The notes under the pieces: model-generated
Database searches by the model: none
Seen by the model: the letters and a program-made list of their open reading frames with translations, nothing else
What the model was told of the DNA's origin: nothing
NCBI GenBank assembly: GCA_022702705.1
Contig: CM040424.1
Span: 75,333,452 to 75,397,451, forward strand
DNA: 64,000 bases
Source of the DNA: Papilionanthe hookeriana x Papilionanthe teres
Lineage: Eukaryota > Streptophyta > Magnoliopsida > Asparagales > Orchidaceae
Reading direction: 5' to 3'
Made by a program: the position numbers and the translations under genes
In this document: in pieces, positions 46,926-58,760 of the stretch
How positions within the stretch are numbered: position 1 is the stretch's first letter
Layout of the letters: the number at the start of each line of letters is the position of its first letter

Positions 46926-47726
46926 TAGGGCTGCAAACGATTTGATTTCAAGCCGATCCAAGGGCGACTCAAATTGGATCGAATTGGCTGTTTATGGATC
47001 AAAATCGGCTTATGGATCTGGCTCATAATTGAAATTGAACGATTTTTGAGCTGGCTTGAATGATATTTTTGATCGAATGCATATGCAGGGAACCCTAATC
47101 CAAAATAAGATAGTATTAACGAACATCTTAAGAGCACCAATCACAAGGCCAAAACTCACAAGTTTCTGAGTGGTAGAGCTAGGGCTAGAGAAAGAGAATT
47201 AGAGTACAAAGAGGTGACTGCAAGATAGATCATAAGCTGTGGGCGACACACACAACCAATCGATTACAGATATGAAATAAGTATATCGTGAGTGCCGATG
47301 TGCCTTGGAAGGGAGAGACCGATGGACTCAGAGAATGAGCGGTAGATAGACGAAGAAGGGGAGAAGTCTAGGAGGGTTGAAAGATTTTTTTGAATTGGGA
47401 ATGAGCAAGGGCATCTGTGGAGCGTAATGTAAGTTCAGGGTTAACACAATTAAGCTAACTGCACAATGTAATCCCGACCATCTGATCCCTATTGTGCCAA
47501 AGTCATTCGCTCCACAGCTCCACCTAACTGAAATGTCGCTACATTTGATTTGAATCGTGAGCCGTTCGATCTGATCCACAGCGAATCGAAATCTGATCGA
47601 ATCTGAACTCAATATGGAGTGTGGCTAATAGCTTAACTCAGATTATTTGATCTTATTTCGATCCGAGCCAAAAATCACTTTGATTGTTGAGTGATTAACA
47701 ATCTTCAAACTGATTGCACAGCTCTA
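46926..47726. mobile_element. Non-autonomous hAT element with 8-bp target duplication (contig C)
   Basis: Equivalent of 13918-14667 but 801 bp long. Flanks are GGTGAAAT (46918-46925) and GGAGAAAT (47727-47734). The extra sequence is near 47500-47560. Confidence 0.75.
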
Positions 47727-47734
47727 GGAGAAAT

Positions 47735-49893
47735 CATGTGGCAGCTATATACCTTTTGATATCTAATTACAATAAAGTTATTGATACCTAATGACGACAA
47801 AGTTATTGTTAAGTTTAGGTCAAGCATAGCTAATTGTGGCGACCATTCATCTCCTTATATTTGGATCAATGATCGATGGAGGGAAGAAAAACTCAGGTCT
47901 GATTAAAGATTCACTAGTCACTTAAATATTTAAAATTCTATTTGATCGACAATCGATGGATTAGACAGCCTTCGGGATAGATTAGATCAAAGATCAATGA
48001 TTTTTTATATTCAAATTAACCAAGTTAAAGATGAAGAATTTTTTTATGTTTCAGATGTATTACTTAAATTTTAAAGAGTTATTTATTTTGCTTATCTCGT
48101 TAGTGTTTAGGAGGATACCAACAACATGCAATTCCATTATGGTGAGCAAATATAAGTGCTGAATGTATTGATGACATTTAAACCATGAAGGAAATTTCTA
48201 CATAATACATGAATCAATGATCAATAAAAGGAGACAAAATTAAAGCCTGATCAAAGATAAAGACTCATAAAGTTATTCAAAATTTAATCGGATCAAAAGG
48301 CCACTTGATGATGTGTGATTGTGTTAGTTGGAAGTTGTCTGCAAGCTAGTGTTCATAAATTTGATGGTGGTTTGTGTAGTGAGGGAGGGGACATGTGAAG
48401 GCTTGGAGCATTAAGAGATCACGGAGGCCGCAAGTTATGTTGAACGAGAATGAGGTCTGCATGGATGGGAGTGGGGTCATAAAGATTGGGAGTCCGGAAA
48501 AGGGAATTTGCTAGTGAGAGAGTATAGTTTCAATGTGAAGTGCTTACGAGAGATGTGGTGGGGGCCATTTAAGGGGACATGAGCGACGCGTGTGGGTGGG
48601 AAAATTATTAGGTGTGGATAAGAAAGTTGCGGAAGGTGCGGATTTTGGTATTGTATTGGTTGTATTGATACAACCAATACAACCCAAGTACTATGAAATC
48701 CGTATTCCACACCTAATAATCTCTCGTGTGGGTGAGGGGAGTGAGGCATATTGTTGTCTTTAATATTTGCCATAGAGTTACACATATATTCAAAATGAGA
48801 TAACATGATATAAGTTATTTGTTATTTGTAGATGACAAACCATTTTGATTGGGTTATTTTCAAAGTGAGAGTTTAGATTCATGAAGAAAAACATAGTGGA
48901 TAGTACTTCAAATTAGTAGAATAAAAACTTATTAATAATATCCAATTAAGTGAATATTCATATAATGGAGGATCAATTGGTAGGTTTTCATATCATTCTT
49001 CTATGATATAGAATCCTTATTTCTTTCAGCTTTCATCTTTTCTTGCAGGTATTCATCATGATCTCTGCACTTGTTAGTGCTTACCCACGCCCATCTCGCT
49101 ACTGTTATCTATGGCACACAACCCCTAGCAGGCCCGTTGTGCTTGCATTCCCTGCTATTCACAATTTCTCAAAGCATTGCTTGTAGCTTAACACACTCCA
49201 TTGTGCAAGGGATATCATGATATCATGTTGCTTATGGCTCACAATGACAATCTAAGGTATTGTTACTGCCATCTTTGCTTGCCATGTAAATTTTGTGACT
49301 TATATTGCAGCTTATCTCCAGATTTCTTTGTGGAGCCTATTTTTTTAATCTCACTATAGTACGTCTTCACCTTCTTTGTCAGTGCTCACCTATCGTCTGT
49401 TGATGATCCTATGGTGATGGTTTAATACTCATTTCATCTCAGATATCTCTATATATAATCCTCCAAGGAGATTATATATAGTCCTCACTATTTCAAATTG
49501 AGCTCTAATAGTACTTCGTGGTTGTTTAAGATCAAAGGAGTCGGGGGACTATTTTGACACTTCTATAAACTCTGGGATTAAAAGAACCCTATATAAATAG
49601 TCAGGGACTATTTTGGCACTTTACTCATAAATATTCGTTGGCCACTCCGGTTTGATTATTATTCATGTTGTCTGATTTTTGCCTTATATATAGGTGACCC
49701 TTCTTTTGGACTTCTTCATTTGTGCCAAATTCTTATCAAATTATTTATGGGAGGTGGTTGTTTCTTGATGTCATATCATGTTAATGGCATTCAAATAAAA
49801 TTGCTGAAGTTGTCTCCATGTTTTGATATTATTTAAGGAGCCCATATTTAGTTTTTCTCTCATCTCTACGCTCACTACATTAACTAATCCACA
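47735..49893. other. Intergenic repeats equivalent to 14676-16842
   Basis: Same palindromes as contig A (for example near 49459-49491). No gene. Confidence 0.45.
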
Positions 49894-51719
49894 TTGAGGG
49901 TGTAAGTTAGCTAAGCTGACTCTTGAGCGTGGCTCAAGCTTGGCTTGACAAGTGGCTCGTAAGTTAAGCTCGATGAGCTAACCAGCTAAGCTCAGTCGGC
50001 CCCGGCTCGACTCGTTAGCTCGTAAGCCGACTCATTTAAAAAATAATTAATATAAAATATAATCAAAATATATTACATGTCATATCAGATAAGTTCTTAT
50101 TATTTATCTCCTAATTACTCATTCTATTTATTATTTTATTATAATACTAGTTTGAATGAATATTATTTTCTATCTTTGATATTAATCAAGCTGGCTCGAA
50201 CCCTTAGAATAAGAGTCTGTTTGGCGCTGCTTTTTGCCTACATTACGGTATGAAAATGCAGCTTGGCATGTTTGCTTATCACATCAAAGGTGCGTTTAAT
50301 TAAATGCATCTTCATTTTTAAACGTTTTTACGCCGCAGTCAAGCACCTGCTACCCGCTGTTTCAGTGTGTTAAAATGACAAAGGCATGCCTCTGTCCTTT
50401 AAAATTGAGCATAGTCGCACACCCAGACCGGTGAGGGAAAGCAGAGAGGATCTCTTCGTGCCGCCGCTCAACTTCACCATGATGGACAATGGCATCTTTC
50501 ACTTGGGATTCCCAGAAATGGCCAATTTCAGCTTCCTGCAGGCGCTCAAGCTCTGCAGTGTTTGTAAGTAACTCGCCTGTTTGCTCTCGGAATCTGGCAA
50601 GCTTTGTTGGATGGAATCATAGTTTGTGTCCTGAGCTGTATCTGGAGGCAAATTGGGAGTTCTTGAGGTCGAATGGAATCAGATTGTTTTAGTTTGGGAT
50701 CAAAGGAGCCAAGTTATTACTGGTTAAGTTGATCCTCAGATATTTCTTCAGTTCATTTTTCACTTCTGATTTCTGATATAGATTTGATTAGGAAAGACTA
50801 TCAAATTTTAGTGAATGGCAGTTGGGATGCAGAATTTGTTACTTGATTCTCGTGTATTTACACATCTTCCTTTGTATATGCCCAAACTATGTAATTTACT
50901 ATTCACCAAGTTATCTGTAGTGGATGTTAAGTGTTATTATGCCATCACTCTAATAGATCCCATTGTCCTTTTTAATTTCATCATAAATCTATTTAAGCAT
51001 TTCTATCTATAACACACGCAAAGTGGTTATCAGTTTATATCTCCATTCTTTCAGGTATAAACTACATAATTCTATTAAATTCATATGGAGTATAATTATC
51101 ATATACATTGCTTTTGTGCTACTTATCCTTCGCTTCTTATTTCTAAACATTTTCTCAAATTTATTTAACTTTTCACATACTTTGGAGGGCTTTTGACATA
51201 TTCAAATACCCGATTGATTGTATCTCTCTTTCCTTGTTGCTGCCCCTTTTCATTCTTAAATACCCGATTGATGTAATTTTTAGTTGCTTCTTTTATCTGA
51301 CCCTTTTTCATTTCCAAATACATGATGTTTGCTCTTTTAATTTTTTTTTTTATATATATTTTGATTGTTGTGTTACTTATTATTAAGTGAGTGTCAATTA
51401 ACATTTGAGTTTTTGAGGATTATGAATGTAATTTTTGTATTCATGTACGAGTTATCAAGCTTGAAATAGTTATCTTATAAACAACAGTCATATAAGGACA
51501 AAAATATTATTTTTTAATAAACAGTTACAACACAGATGCTGTATACAATTGTATAATACAAATAAACATATAGCTTTCCTGCAACAATGACTTTTTCAAA
51601 TAGCTGCAACTACTCCAAATATAATCCTAAAGCTCGAGTTTGAACTCGATTAATTAGTCAAGCTCAAACTTAAGCTTATGGTGGCTCGAACTCGACTCAA
51701 CTCGACTCATTTACACTGG
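49894..51719. mobile_element. Composite hAT-like element with nested insertion (contig C)
   Basis: Equivalent of 16843-18643, 1826 bp, flanked by TAATCCACA at 49885-49893 and 51720-51728. The nested element begins near 50215 with GTCTGTTTGGCGCTGCTTTT. Confidence 0.65.
50425..50725 (+). pseudogene. Captured PFA-DSP phosphatase gene fragment, contig C copy
   Basis: Reads EDLFVPPLNFTMMDNGIF, then HLGFPEMANFSFLQALKLCS, an intron-like GTAAGTAACTC...ATAG gap, then LCPELYLEANWEFLRSNGIR. It is closer to the family at PPLNF and FLQ than the contig A copy, so part of the contig A divergence arose after capture. The catalytic loop is absent. Confidence 0.7.
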
Positions 51720-51799
51720 TAATCCACACTATACCTATTGTCATTGGCGAGCCTGTGCAATGTTGTTTTGTAGTTCCACTCAATAAATATGCTTGTTGT

Positions 51800-51985
51800 T
51801 GTGTCTGTCAAAGGGACCTCAATTATCACGATCAATTGATTGAACTTTATCAATGGGTATAATGGCCAACGATGATCACTATCGATGGATTTTTTGTGTC
51901 TGTCAAAGGGACCTCAATTATCATGATCAATTGATTGAACTTTATCAATGGGTATAAAGGCCAACGATGATCAATATCGATGGAT
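51800..51985. repeat. 91-bp tandem duplication
   Basis: Two 91-bp units (51800-51890 and 51895-51985) with few differences, both beginning TGTGTCTGTCAAAGGGACCT. Contig A breaks off at the position corresponding to the middle of the first unit. Confidence 0.9.
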
Positions 51986-53695
51986 GACCACCCTACGAGA
52001 CACAATTGAGTCCAAAAATGATATGTTGCAAAACAATCTCTCCTCCGACACTGACATCAAAGTCTAAGGCTTGACATGGCGACCCGTCTGCACTCATCTC
52101 CCTCTCTTCTCTCTACTCGACTTCACATTTTCAATTTATTTACGTATGAAGGACATAAAACTAATTAATATTCAATTGATCTTTTTTAAGCTAAATTGTT
52201 TTATTGAATCATTCTACAAATAATATAGCTTTAAAGACCATGAGTAAAAATCTAAAGCCCTTTTTAAGGCCATGATGAAAAATCATAATTCTAAAACCCT
52301 TAGATTGTATATGTATCTTCATTCTACCTAATTTACTTAAACTTCAAGCAAGACTTTTAACTCTTTTATGAGTTTAGCATTATGAACTTAGCAAATGTTT
52401 AGATGTTGTAGGCTTCCCACTTCTTGAATGTATATAGTATTTGCTACACTTTATGTTATCTTGATCCAATGCCTTTCACTTTTATTTATATGATGATAGA
52501 CTTACATCATTGTTTGTTTCTATATCTTTTTTGAAGACTCATTATATAACTTGGTTGCCTAATAAGCAAAAGCAAAATAATTAGCTAACTACAATTGGTT
52601 GGAAGGCATGAAAAGGCATTTGCATGAATAAGACTTGACATCACATGCAAAACAATAAAACAAAAATGGAAAATAATTTATATACCCTAGTACAAATAGT
52701 TGGGATATGGAGAAAGCGGTCAACTTTTGGGCCAAGTGATTGGACATTCTTGATAGTGAATTTCAGTCTGAGATTGAGAGCGAGCGAGGTTAGTTCTTGC
52801 GCGAGTTACCGAGACGAGCATGTTCCAATCCATCTTTGTGTAATGACTTGTTAGATCGGGTTCAATATATGAAAATGATTTGATCTTCCTATGAATGTGA
52901 GCGTAAATCAAAACTGTTACCATATGAAGGTTTCTATGACCTAACATGTTCTATGTAATTTGAAGATGTCTCAACTAAATCTATAATGCCATTGTTATGA
53001 GATATCTAGATTTTTATGAATCAAATGAATATGTATTTTATCAAGTATGTGTGATTTGAAATCATTGTTAAGTGTTCTGGGCATTTAACAAAATTAGTGA
53101 TTTTTCATCTGATTTCTTTCTAATCTCACTGTCATTTTATCATTTATTTGAATTTTTGGATGATAATGATGTAAGATAGTTGAAATTTAAAAGTCATTAT
53201 CTAGTAGTTATTTTAAATTCAATCTTTAAAATTTATGATAATATTAAAAAATTCTTCCGAAATAATTATTTTTTAAAGTTAATGATACTCTCTCTCTCTC
53301 TCTCTAAAATAATCTCACTATTTAAATAGATCTTTATAGCAGTGTCAAAATAATCTCTGATTACTTTAAAATTCAACTCTAATAGTCTTTCTTAAAAAAT
53401 CTATAGATTATTATGGTATTTCTATTAACTTTGAGATTAAAACAGATAATGTAAATAAGCGGAAATTAGTTTGGTATTTTGTTCTCTCTCTATTTATGTG
53501 TATATATAAACTCTAGTGACAGTATCTGACTTCAAGAGATAATAATCTATGCATTAGAAAAATAAGGAAAATGAGAGAAAGATGTGTTATAAAAAGAGAA
53601 AGTGTGAGGAAGTTAAGATGAAGTTAAAAATTATGATTAAGAGAAAAACTCTTAGGAGGTGTTTGACTACATCTAGGATTTACTTGCTGTAAATC
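51986..53695. other. AT-rich intergenic DNA unique to contig C
   Basis: No gene is recognised. A short (CT)n run lies near 53291-53306. 53310-53480 resembles the short repeat near 16440-16560. Confidence 0.5.
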
Positions 53696-53704
53696 TCAAT
53701 AGGA

Positions 53705-54220
53705 GTTTGGATCTGTTTGGCGCAGCTTATCCTGGCGGTGGGCGTTTTCTGAACGCCGCGGTGGTGTTTGGTTAGGGCGTTCGGGCCGGCGGCAGGGATA
53801 ATCGCGTATGATATTAGGTGATAACTCTACGGATTTACTGCTGCTCCCTTCACCCTGCGTTCGGGATTTCTTCGCGGCGTATTACCTCTGAGCCCCTCGA
53901 TCCTGTCTTCTAGCATCATTGTTCTATCCTCGCCCTCCAAATTTTAAGAGAGGAGTAACACGGATTTCATGTATGTCAAATTGATGCTCTCATCAATTCT
54001 AAATCCATCGTTTTTTTAGTTTTTTGAATTGTTAAAAAAGATGGAATTTTCTAACCAGGGCAAAATAGTTATTTATTCAGCAACAGCTGTCAATAAACAG
54101 TTCTGAATAAATTCTCCCAAACAGAAAATCAGCTTATCCTGATAATTATCAGATTATCAGGATAATCTGCTTATCAGTAGATTATAAATAATCTACAGCT
54201 GACTCAAACAGATTCTAAGT
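53705..54220. mobile_element. Foldback element with TCTGTTTG-type ends
   Basis: The left end GGATCTGTTTGGCGCAGCTT and the right end, reverse complemented, GAATCTGTTTGAGTCAGCTG are inverted repeats. The interior has a GC-rich part (53745-53900) and, near the right end, inverted GATAATC/GATTATC words. No coding domain. Confidence 0.55.
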
Positions 54221-54524
54221 TCAACCTTAAAATATAAATTGCTCACTCGAAATATAAGAAGCAAATACGAAAGAACAAATTGGAATATATGAGAGAAAAT
54301 TCATTAAAAAAATGCCGTCAAATCAATTTAATCATGAAAATTCATATTTTTACCTCAATAATTAATCACACAAATGTGACAAAAATTGTCATTCATAGGA
54401 TAAAAAATTTAAAAAATTTTCCTTTCATCGAAATTAGCGCAATAATACGATAGAAACTGAAGTATATTGTCTCTGTCATCATCCTCTATTTTTTTAAGCG
54501 TATTCAGTAAAGATTTATTTTTAC

Positions 54525-54526
<2 letters not shown>

Positions 54527-54561
<35 letters not shown>
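54527..54561. promoter_or_regulatory. (CT)n tract upstream of the bHLH gene
   Basis: About 17 CT units lie 330 bp before the bHLH start codon, followed by C/T-rich leader-like sequence up to 54890. CT/GA tracts are common at plant core promoters and 5' UTRs. No TATA box was fixed. Confidence 0.4.
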
Positions 54562-54562
<1 letters not shown>

Positions 54563-54891
54563 CGTGCCCCTAGATTACAGAGAACATGAGCTACATCTTT
54601 GAGATAGCTTGTAGCGGCATAGGAGACCATCCTCCACTATTTCCTCCCTACCTGTAAGCTAAATGGTCAACCCCTTCTCCTTCCTTCCCTTTCTCTCATC
54701 TCCTTTCCCCTCTCCAAAGCTGCCCCCTTTCTCCTCTTACCCAATTATTCCGTAAAGTTCCTTCCTTTCACTCTCCTTCTCCATCACCGCTCCAAATTCC
54801 TGTCAGGCTTCTTCAAAATCGCAGCATTTCTTTCTCGCTGCCTTCTCCACGGCTACAATTCAGTAAAGGAAACAACTTTCTCTCCCCGGAG

Positions 54892-56730
54892 ATGAACTAC
54901 GAACCACCTTCTCGGGATCAGCTCAACTGGAATCACTCCATGGACTTCATGAACGCCATTTTTCCCCCGCAGGTAACTCCGGCTCCGACTGTCGCCATTT
55001 CGGGCGAGATCTCCAGCTTCGTGGATGACCCTCTCAATTCCATGCATATCAACCGTTTGATGTCGGTTCCTAACGACCCAGCATTCATTGAGAGGGCGGC
55101 GAGTTACTCCTCCTTCAGTGCTGAGAACTATGGATCAACTGCTGCCCAATTTGGCCTTCCGGAGGCTGTAAAGCTTTCGAAGGTTTCGAGCAGTAAGTTT
55201 CTTAAAGCTAAGGAGAGCCGTATTCAGAACTGTGCACAGTCGGAGATGGGAGATGGAGAGTTTGGGAGTGGCCCGGAAGATTCTTCGGTGACAAATATAG
55301 TTTCACTAACTGGAACTAGGAATGTTAAGAAGAGAAAGGCAGCATACAAGAGCAAAGGAAAGGTATTAGAGTTATAATTTTGTCTTCGGCTTTGCTAAAC
55401 TTTATTTGATTCCTGATCATTTTATGTAAAGTTCGAACTTTTTTTCTTTATAGGTAGCAGAGGAGAATGATCTGAATGAAAAGAAATGCCTGTCAGCTGA
55501 GAGTGGTGAAAAAGAGGAGGCTAATCCCAAGGAAGATCAGAATAAAGATAAGAAAAGTGGGAAGGTTAATGGTTCAAAGTCCCCTGAGCCTCCTACAGAC
55601 TACATCCATGTCAGGGCAAGAAGAGGCCAAGCCACGGATAGTCATAGTCTTGCTGAAAGGGTAAAATTAGCTAAAAGTGTGGTTGAAGAAGGGAAAAAAA
55701 AATCATTTTTTGAAATCTCCTTATTGATATTTTGGTCGTTTTCATTTCAGGTTAGAAGGGAAAAGATCAGTCAGAGAATGAAACTGCTTCAAGATCTTGT
55801 TCCGGGCTGCAACAAGGTATTCTCAGTACTATTTGGGGAATCAGTATTTTAAAATCTTTTTTTTTTTGTTTAAAAATTAGTTTTTTAATGGATTTTTATA
55901 TAATAGATAACTGGAAAAGCACTAATGCTTGATGAAATCATAAACTATGTACAATCATTGCAGCGGCAAGTTGAGGTAGAAAACTTTCTAAAAACAATGA
56001 ATGAAATATACTTTGTTCAATTACTTCAAAAACCATTCTTTCACTTCTTTTGCAGTTCCTCTCGATGAAGCTAGTCACGGTGAATCCGCGGCTTGATTTC
56101 AACTTGGATAATCTCTTCACCAAGGAGGTAAAAACTTCAATCAGTTCTTTTACTCACTTTATATAGTATATATGCTCTCTAAACATGGCTTTTACTCACA
56201 GTTTCTCACAAATCAAGCAAAAGCTTCTGCATCAAATTCAGTTTACCCCTTAGGAAATTCAGCTGCTGCATTTCCTTTTGGTCACCAACCCAAGGAATTA
56301 AACTCTTTTCCTCTTACTGTTTCAAATTTAATTGACACTAATTGCTCCTTAAGTCAATATGAGTCCATTCTCTATCAACCTTCAAGCATGGAATCATCTC
56401 TTGATATGTTTGTAGGTGCTTCCTCTCAGGTATTTTAATATGTTAGCAAAAGAATTTTTACAAGTTTGATAAGGCATGGTAAAAAAAACATAGTTTTATG
56501 ATGTACTTTGGTGCTGTTTTCAGTTGGGGAATCTTTTGGATGATGTATACTTTGGGCAAAACCAGCAGACAGAGGAGATTGGAGGGGCCTCACAGAGCTT
56601 TCATGGTAATCAAACAAATTTTTTTTTTAAATTATTTCATGAGTTTCATAATTGGATGATGGAAAGTTATAGGTGTAGATGATTTCTTACAGGACAATTG
56701 TCTGCAACAAACATGAAGATAGAGTACTAA
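54892..56730 (+). CDS. bHLH transcription factor, subfamily XII (bHLH62/78/CIB-like)
   Basis: Eight exons with GT/AG borders join in phase: 54892-55362, 55454-55660, 55751-55816, 55907-55975, 56056-56127, 56202-56429, 56524-56605 and 56693-56730, giving 410 residues. The N-terminus (MNYEPPSRDQLNWNHSMDF) and an acidic-to-basic middle with VKKRKAAYKSKGK precede the conserved lead-in DYIHVRARRGQATDSHSLAE. The basic region keeps the His, Glu and Arg positions (SHSLAERVRREKISQRM) that contact E-box/G-box DNA. The helix-loop-helix follows (LLQDLVPGCNKITGKALMLD, then EIINYVQSLQRQVEFLS). The RARRGQATDSHSLAER lead and the short basic-domain exons are typical of subfamily XII, which includes CIB and BEE-type factors. 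A nuclear dimeric transcription factor is expected. The Arabidopsis orthologue is not fixed. Confidence 0.93.
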
Positions 56731-57690
56731 TTGTGTTCAACTCCATTCAAATTGCAAGAACTCTTTCTATATTGAGAGATCTGCATGAAATAACTATAAT
56801 ATGATTTAAATTAACAATTTAAGTGGTTACAATAGCTTCCATCTAATTTTTTTTTTCTTTGGTTACTGATTGTTGCCTGTTCTTTGTTCAGTAACCATTG
56901 TATGAGCTTGGTTGGTTACTGCAAACTGGCATATGTGGTGAAATTATATGGCTTTACACCACATGAAAATATGTAATTTGGTGAGAGTTTAGGGTGGGAG
57001 AGGAAATGAGAGAGTTTAGTGGGGGAAATTGGACTCCATTGCAGCCACTTTGTTGTATTAAAGCTGATTATCACTATCAATTTATTCAGTATTCTCTACT
57101 TGTTGCCTCAATTACCTTCATGAAATCAAAATTTATATATATATCTTTCAACTTTACTATCTTTTGTTGGGATGTAGTCTGAAACAAGCTGTTGTGTTCC
57201 AAATTTCATAAACTTTCTCAAAGCTCATTTGATTGCTTGTAAATAGAAATATTTAGAATGTAAATCATTTCATTTTTCAGTGAAAAAATGAAATCTTTAC
57301 ATGTTCGTTGACTTCACAATTCTGATTAATATCCAAATTATATTCAATCAAATGATAGAATCTGATTAAAGCAATGTCTTTTATCAGTTTTTCTATGTGA
57401 CTAATAACAACATCTCTTTCTTTTAATCCTTTTCTGAGTTGGTTGCCACTCTAATATGATATATAAACAGTGTTGATGTTGTGCTATCAGCCACAAAATA
57501 AAGTTTTCATTAATCCTTTACATGTAGACGTGAGTGCATGATATCTTTTGTTTGATTTCTTTTATTTTTTTTCTTTTTTATTGATGAAGTCATGAAGAAG
57601 ATACAGATGTTAGGAGGCTGAAACACTGAGTAGTTCAAGTTGAATTAAATTATTAGTTGGTGGATATTTTTGTAATGTAGAGACAATTTT
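56731..57690. other. bHLH 3' UTR and downstream intergenic DNA
   Basis: AT-rich, with no further gene. A motif-free 62-codon frame at 56994-57182 is not called. Confidence 0.5.
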
Positions 57691-57694
57691 AAAT

Positions 57695-57930
57695 ATGGGG
57701 GCAATTCAATGTATATCACACAATTCTTATGTATTTAAAGTATTTGAAACACAAAGTTTTGTATGTACATACATAGCTCTCAATTCTTTAATATCACATC
57801 AAAAACAATGTTACTACTTAAATACTTAGGTTTATGGCACCCAAGTGTTATAAAGTTAAATACAAAATGTTAAGTGTTAAATATCTAAATAGATAAGAAT
57901 TAGGGGCATGAATGTAAATTTTCCTTAAAC
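57695..57930. mobile_element. Foldback element, family 1
   Basis: The left arm is ATCACACAATTCTTATGTAT. The inner block has CATAGCTCTCAATTCTTTAA and TATCACATCAAAAACAATG. The right arm has AGTGTTAAATATCTAAATAG and ATGAATGTAAATTTTCC. Confidence 0.7.
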
Positions 57931-57962
57931 ATTTCTTTCATTTGATAGCACCTTCTTAGCTT

Positions 57963-58234
57963 AGGGAAAAAATTGTGTACGTCAATCGTACGCAGGGTTG
58001 CGTACGTAATAGATTACACGGGGGTTACAAGCGGGTTATAACCCTCTTGTGTCTTCCGTGTAACTCTTGTGTAACATTGTAACACTGTAATCTACAAATG
58101 GATGAAATAGAAACGTGCTGGTTACAAGTGAGTTACACGGGAGTTACAAACCCCCTTTTAACCCCTGTGTAACCCCGTGTAATCTATTACGTACGCAACT
58201 TCTGCGTACGATCGAGGTATGCAATTTTTTTCCT
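57963..58234. mobile_element. Foldback element, family 2
   Basis: Perfect 27-bp arms lie at 57997-58023 and 58173-58199 (beginning GTTGCGTACGTAATAGATTA). The outer ends are GGAAAAAATTG and its complement. The interior carries the same TTACACGGG(G/A)GTTACAAG-type words as 20222-20511. A TAGCTT shared by both flanks may be part of a target duplication. Confidence 0.75.
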
Positions 58235-58272
58235 GTAGCTTGTGGGCATCATTAGAAGTGCATTTGGAAGTG

Positions 58273-58275
<3 letters not shown>

Positions 58276-58341
<66 letters not shown>
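58276..58341. repeat. (AT)n microsatellite
   Basis: About 33 AT units. Confidence 0.95.
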
Positions 58342-58344
<3 letters not shown>

Positions 58345-58494
58345 TATTATATCTTTTTTTTTTTAAAATCTAAAAGGTCATTGAAAGGCATGATGGAAGA
58401 AGCGATGGAAGGTTATATGTCATTATCAAAGCTGCCCCTTAATCCGAACGACAAAAAAATATACATTTTTATACTTTATTTGTCCATTTTATTT

Positions 58495-58760
58495 TTGGGG
58501 GCATTTACATACATACCCTACAATTCTTATGTATTTACATATCTAACACCCAAATTTTAATTTTTACATGCATAGCACCAAAATCTTTAATATCACATCA
58601 AAAATGCCAATTTCACTTATTATGAAAAGTTAAATACACATTTGCATGCAAAAATTTATCAAATGAAAGTGTTATAAATATAAATATCGAAGTTTAGGTG
58701 TTAGACATGTAAATATTTAAGAATTGTGTGGTGTGTATGTAGATTCCGCATTAATTTACA
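58495..58760. mobile_element. Foldback element, family 1 (well-preserved)
   Basis: The left arm is CATTTACATACATACCCTAC, then AATTCTTATGTATTTACATA, then TCTAACACCCAAATTTTAA. The right arm is TTTAGGTGTTAGACATGTAA, then ATATTTAAGAATTGTGTGGT, then GTGTATGTAGATTCC. It is one of the clearest copies. Confidence 0.85.

Larger units (their letters stand above)
36313..51876. repeat. Second copy of the 3281-18800 block
   Basis: Collinear with 3281-18800 along its whole length, with scattered SNPs and indels. The offset drifts from 33032 at the left to 33076 at the right. Every element listed in contig A between the PPR gene and the gap recurs here in order. It begins at the first base after the gap, and its partner ends at the last base before the other gap. 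It is either an allelic overlap left in the assembly or a segmental duplication. Confidence 0.97.
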
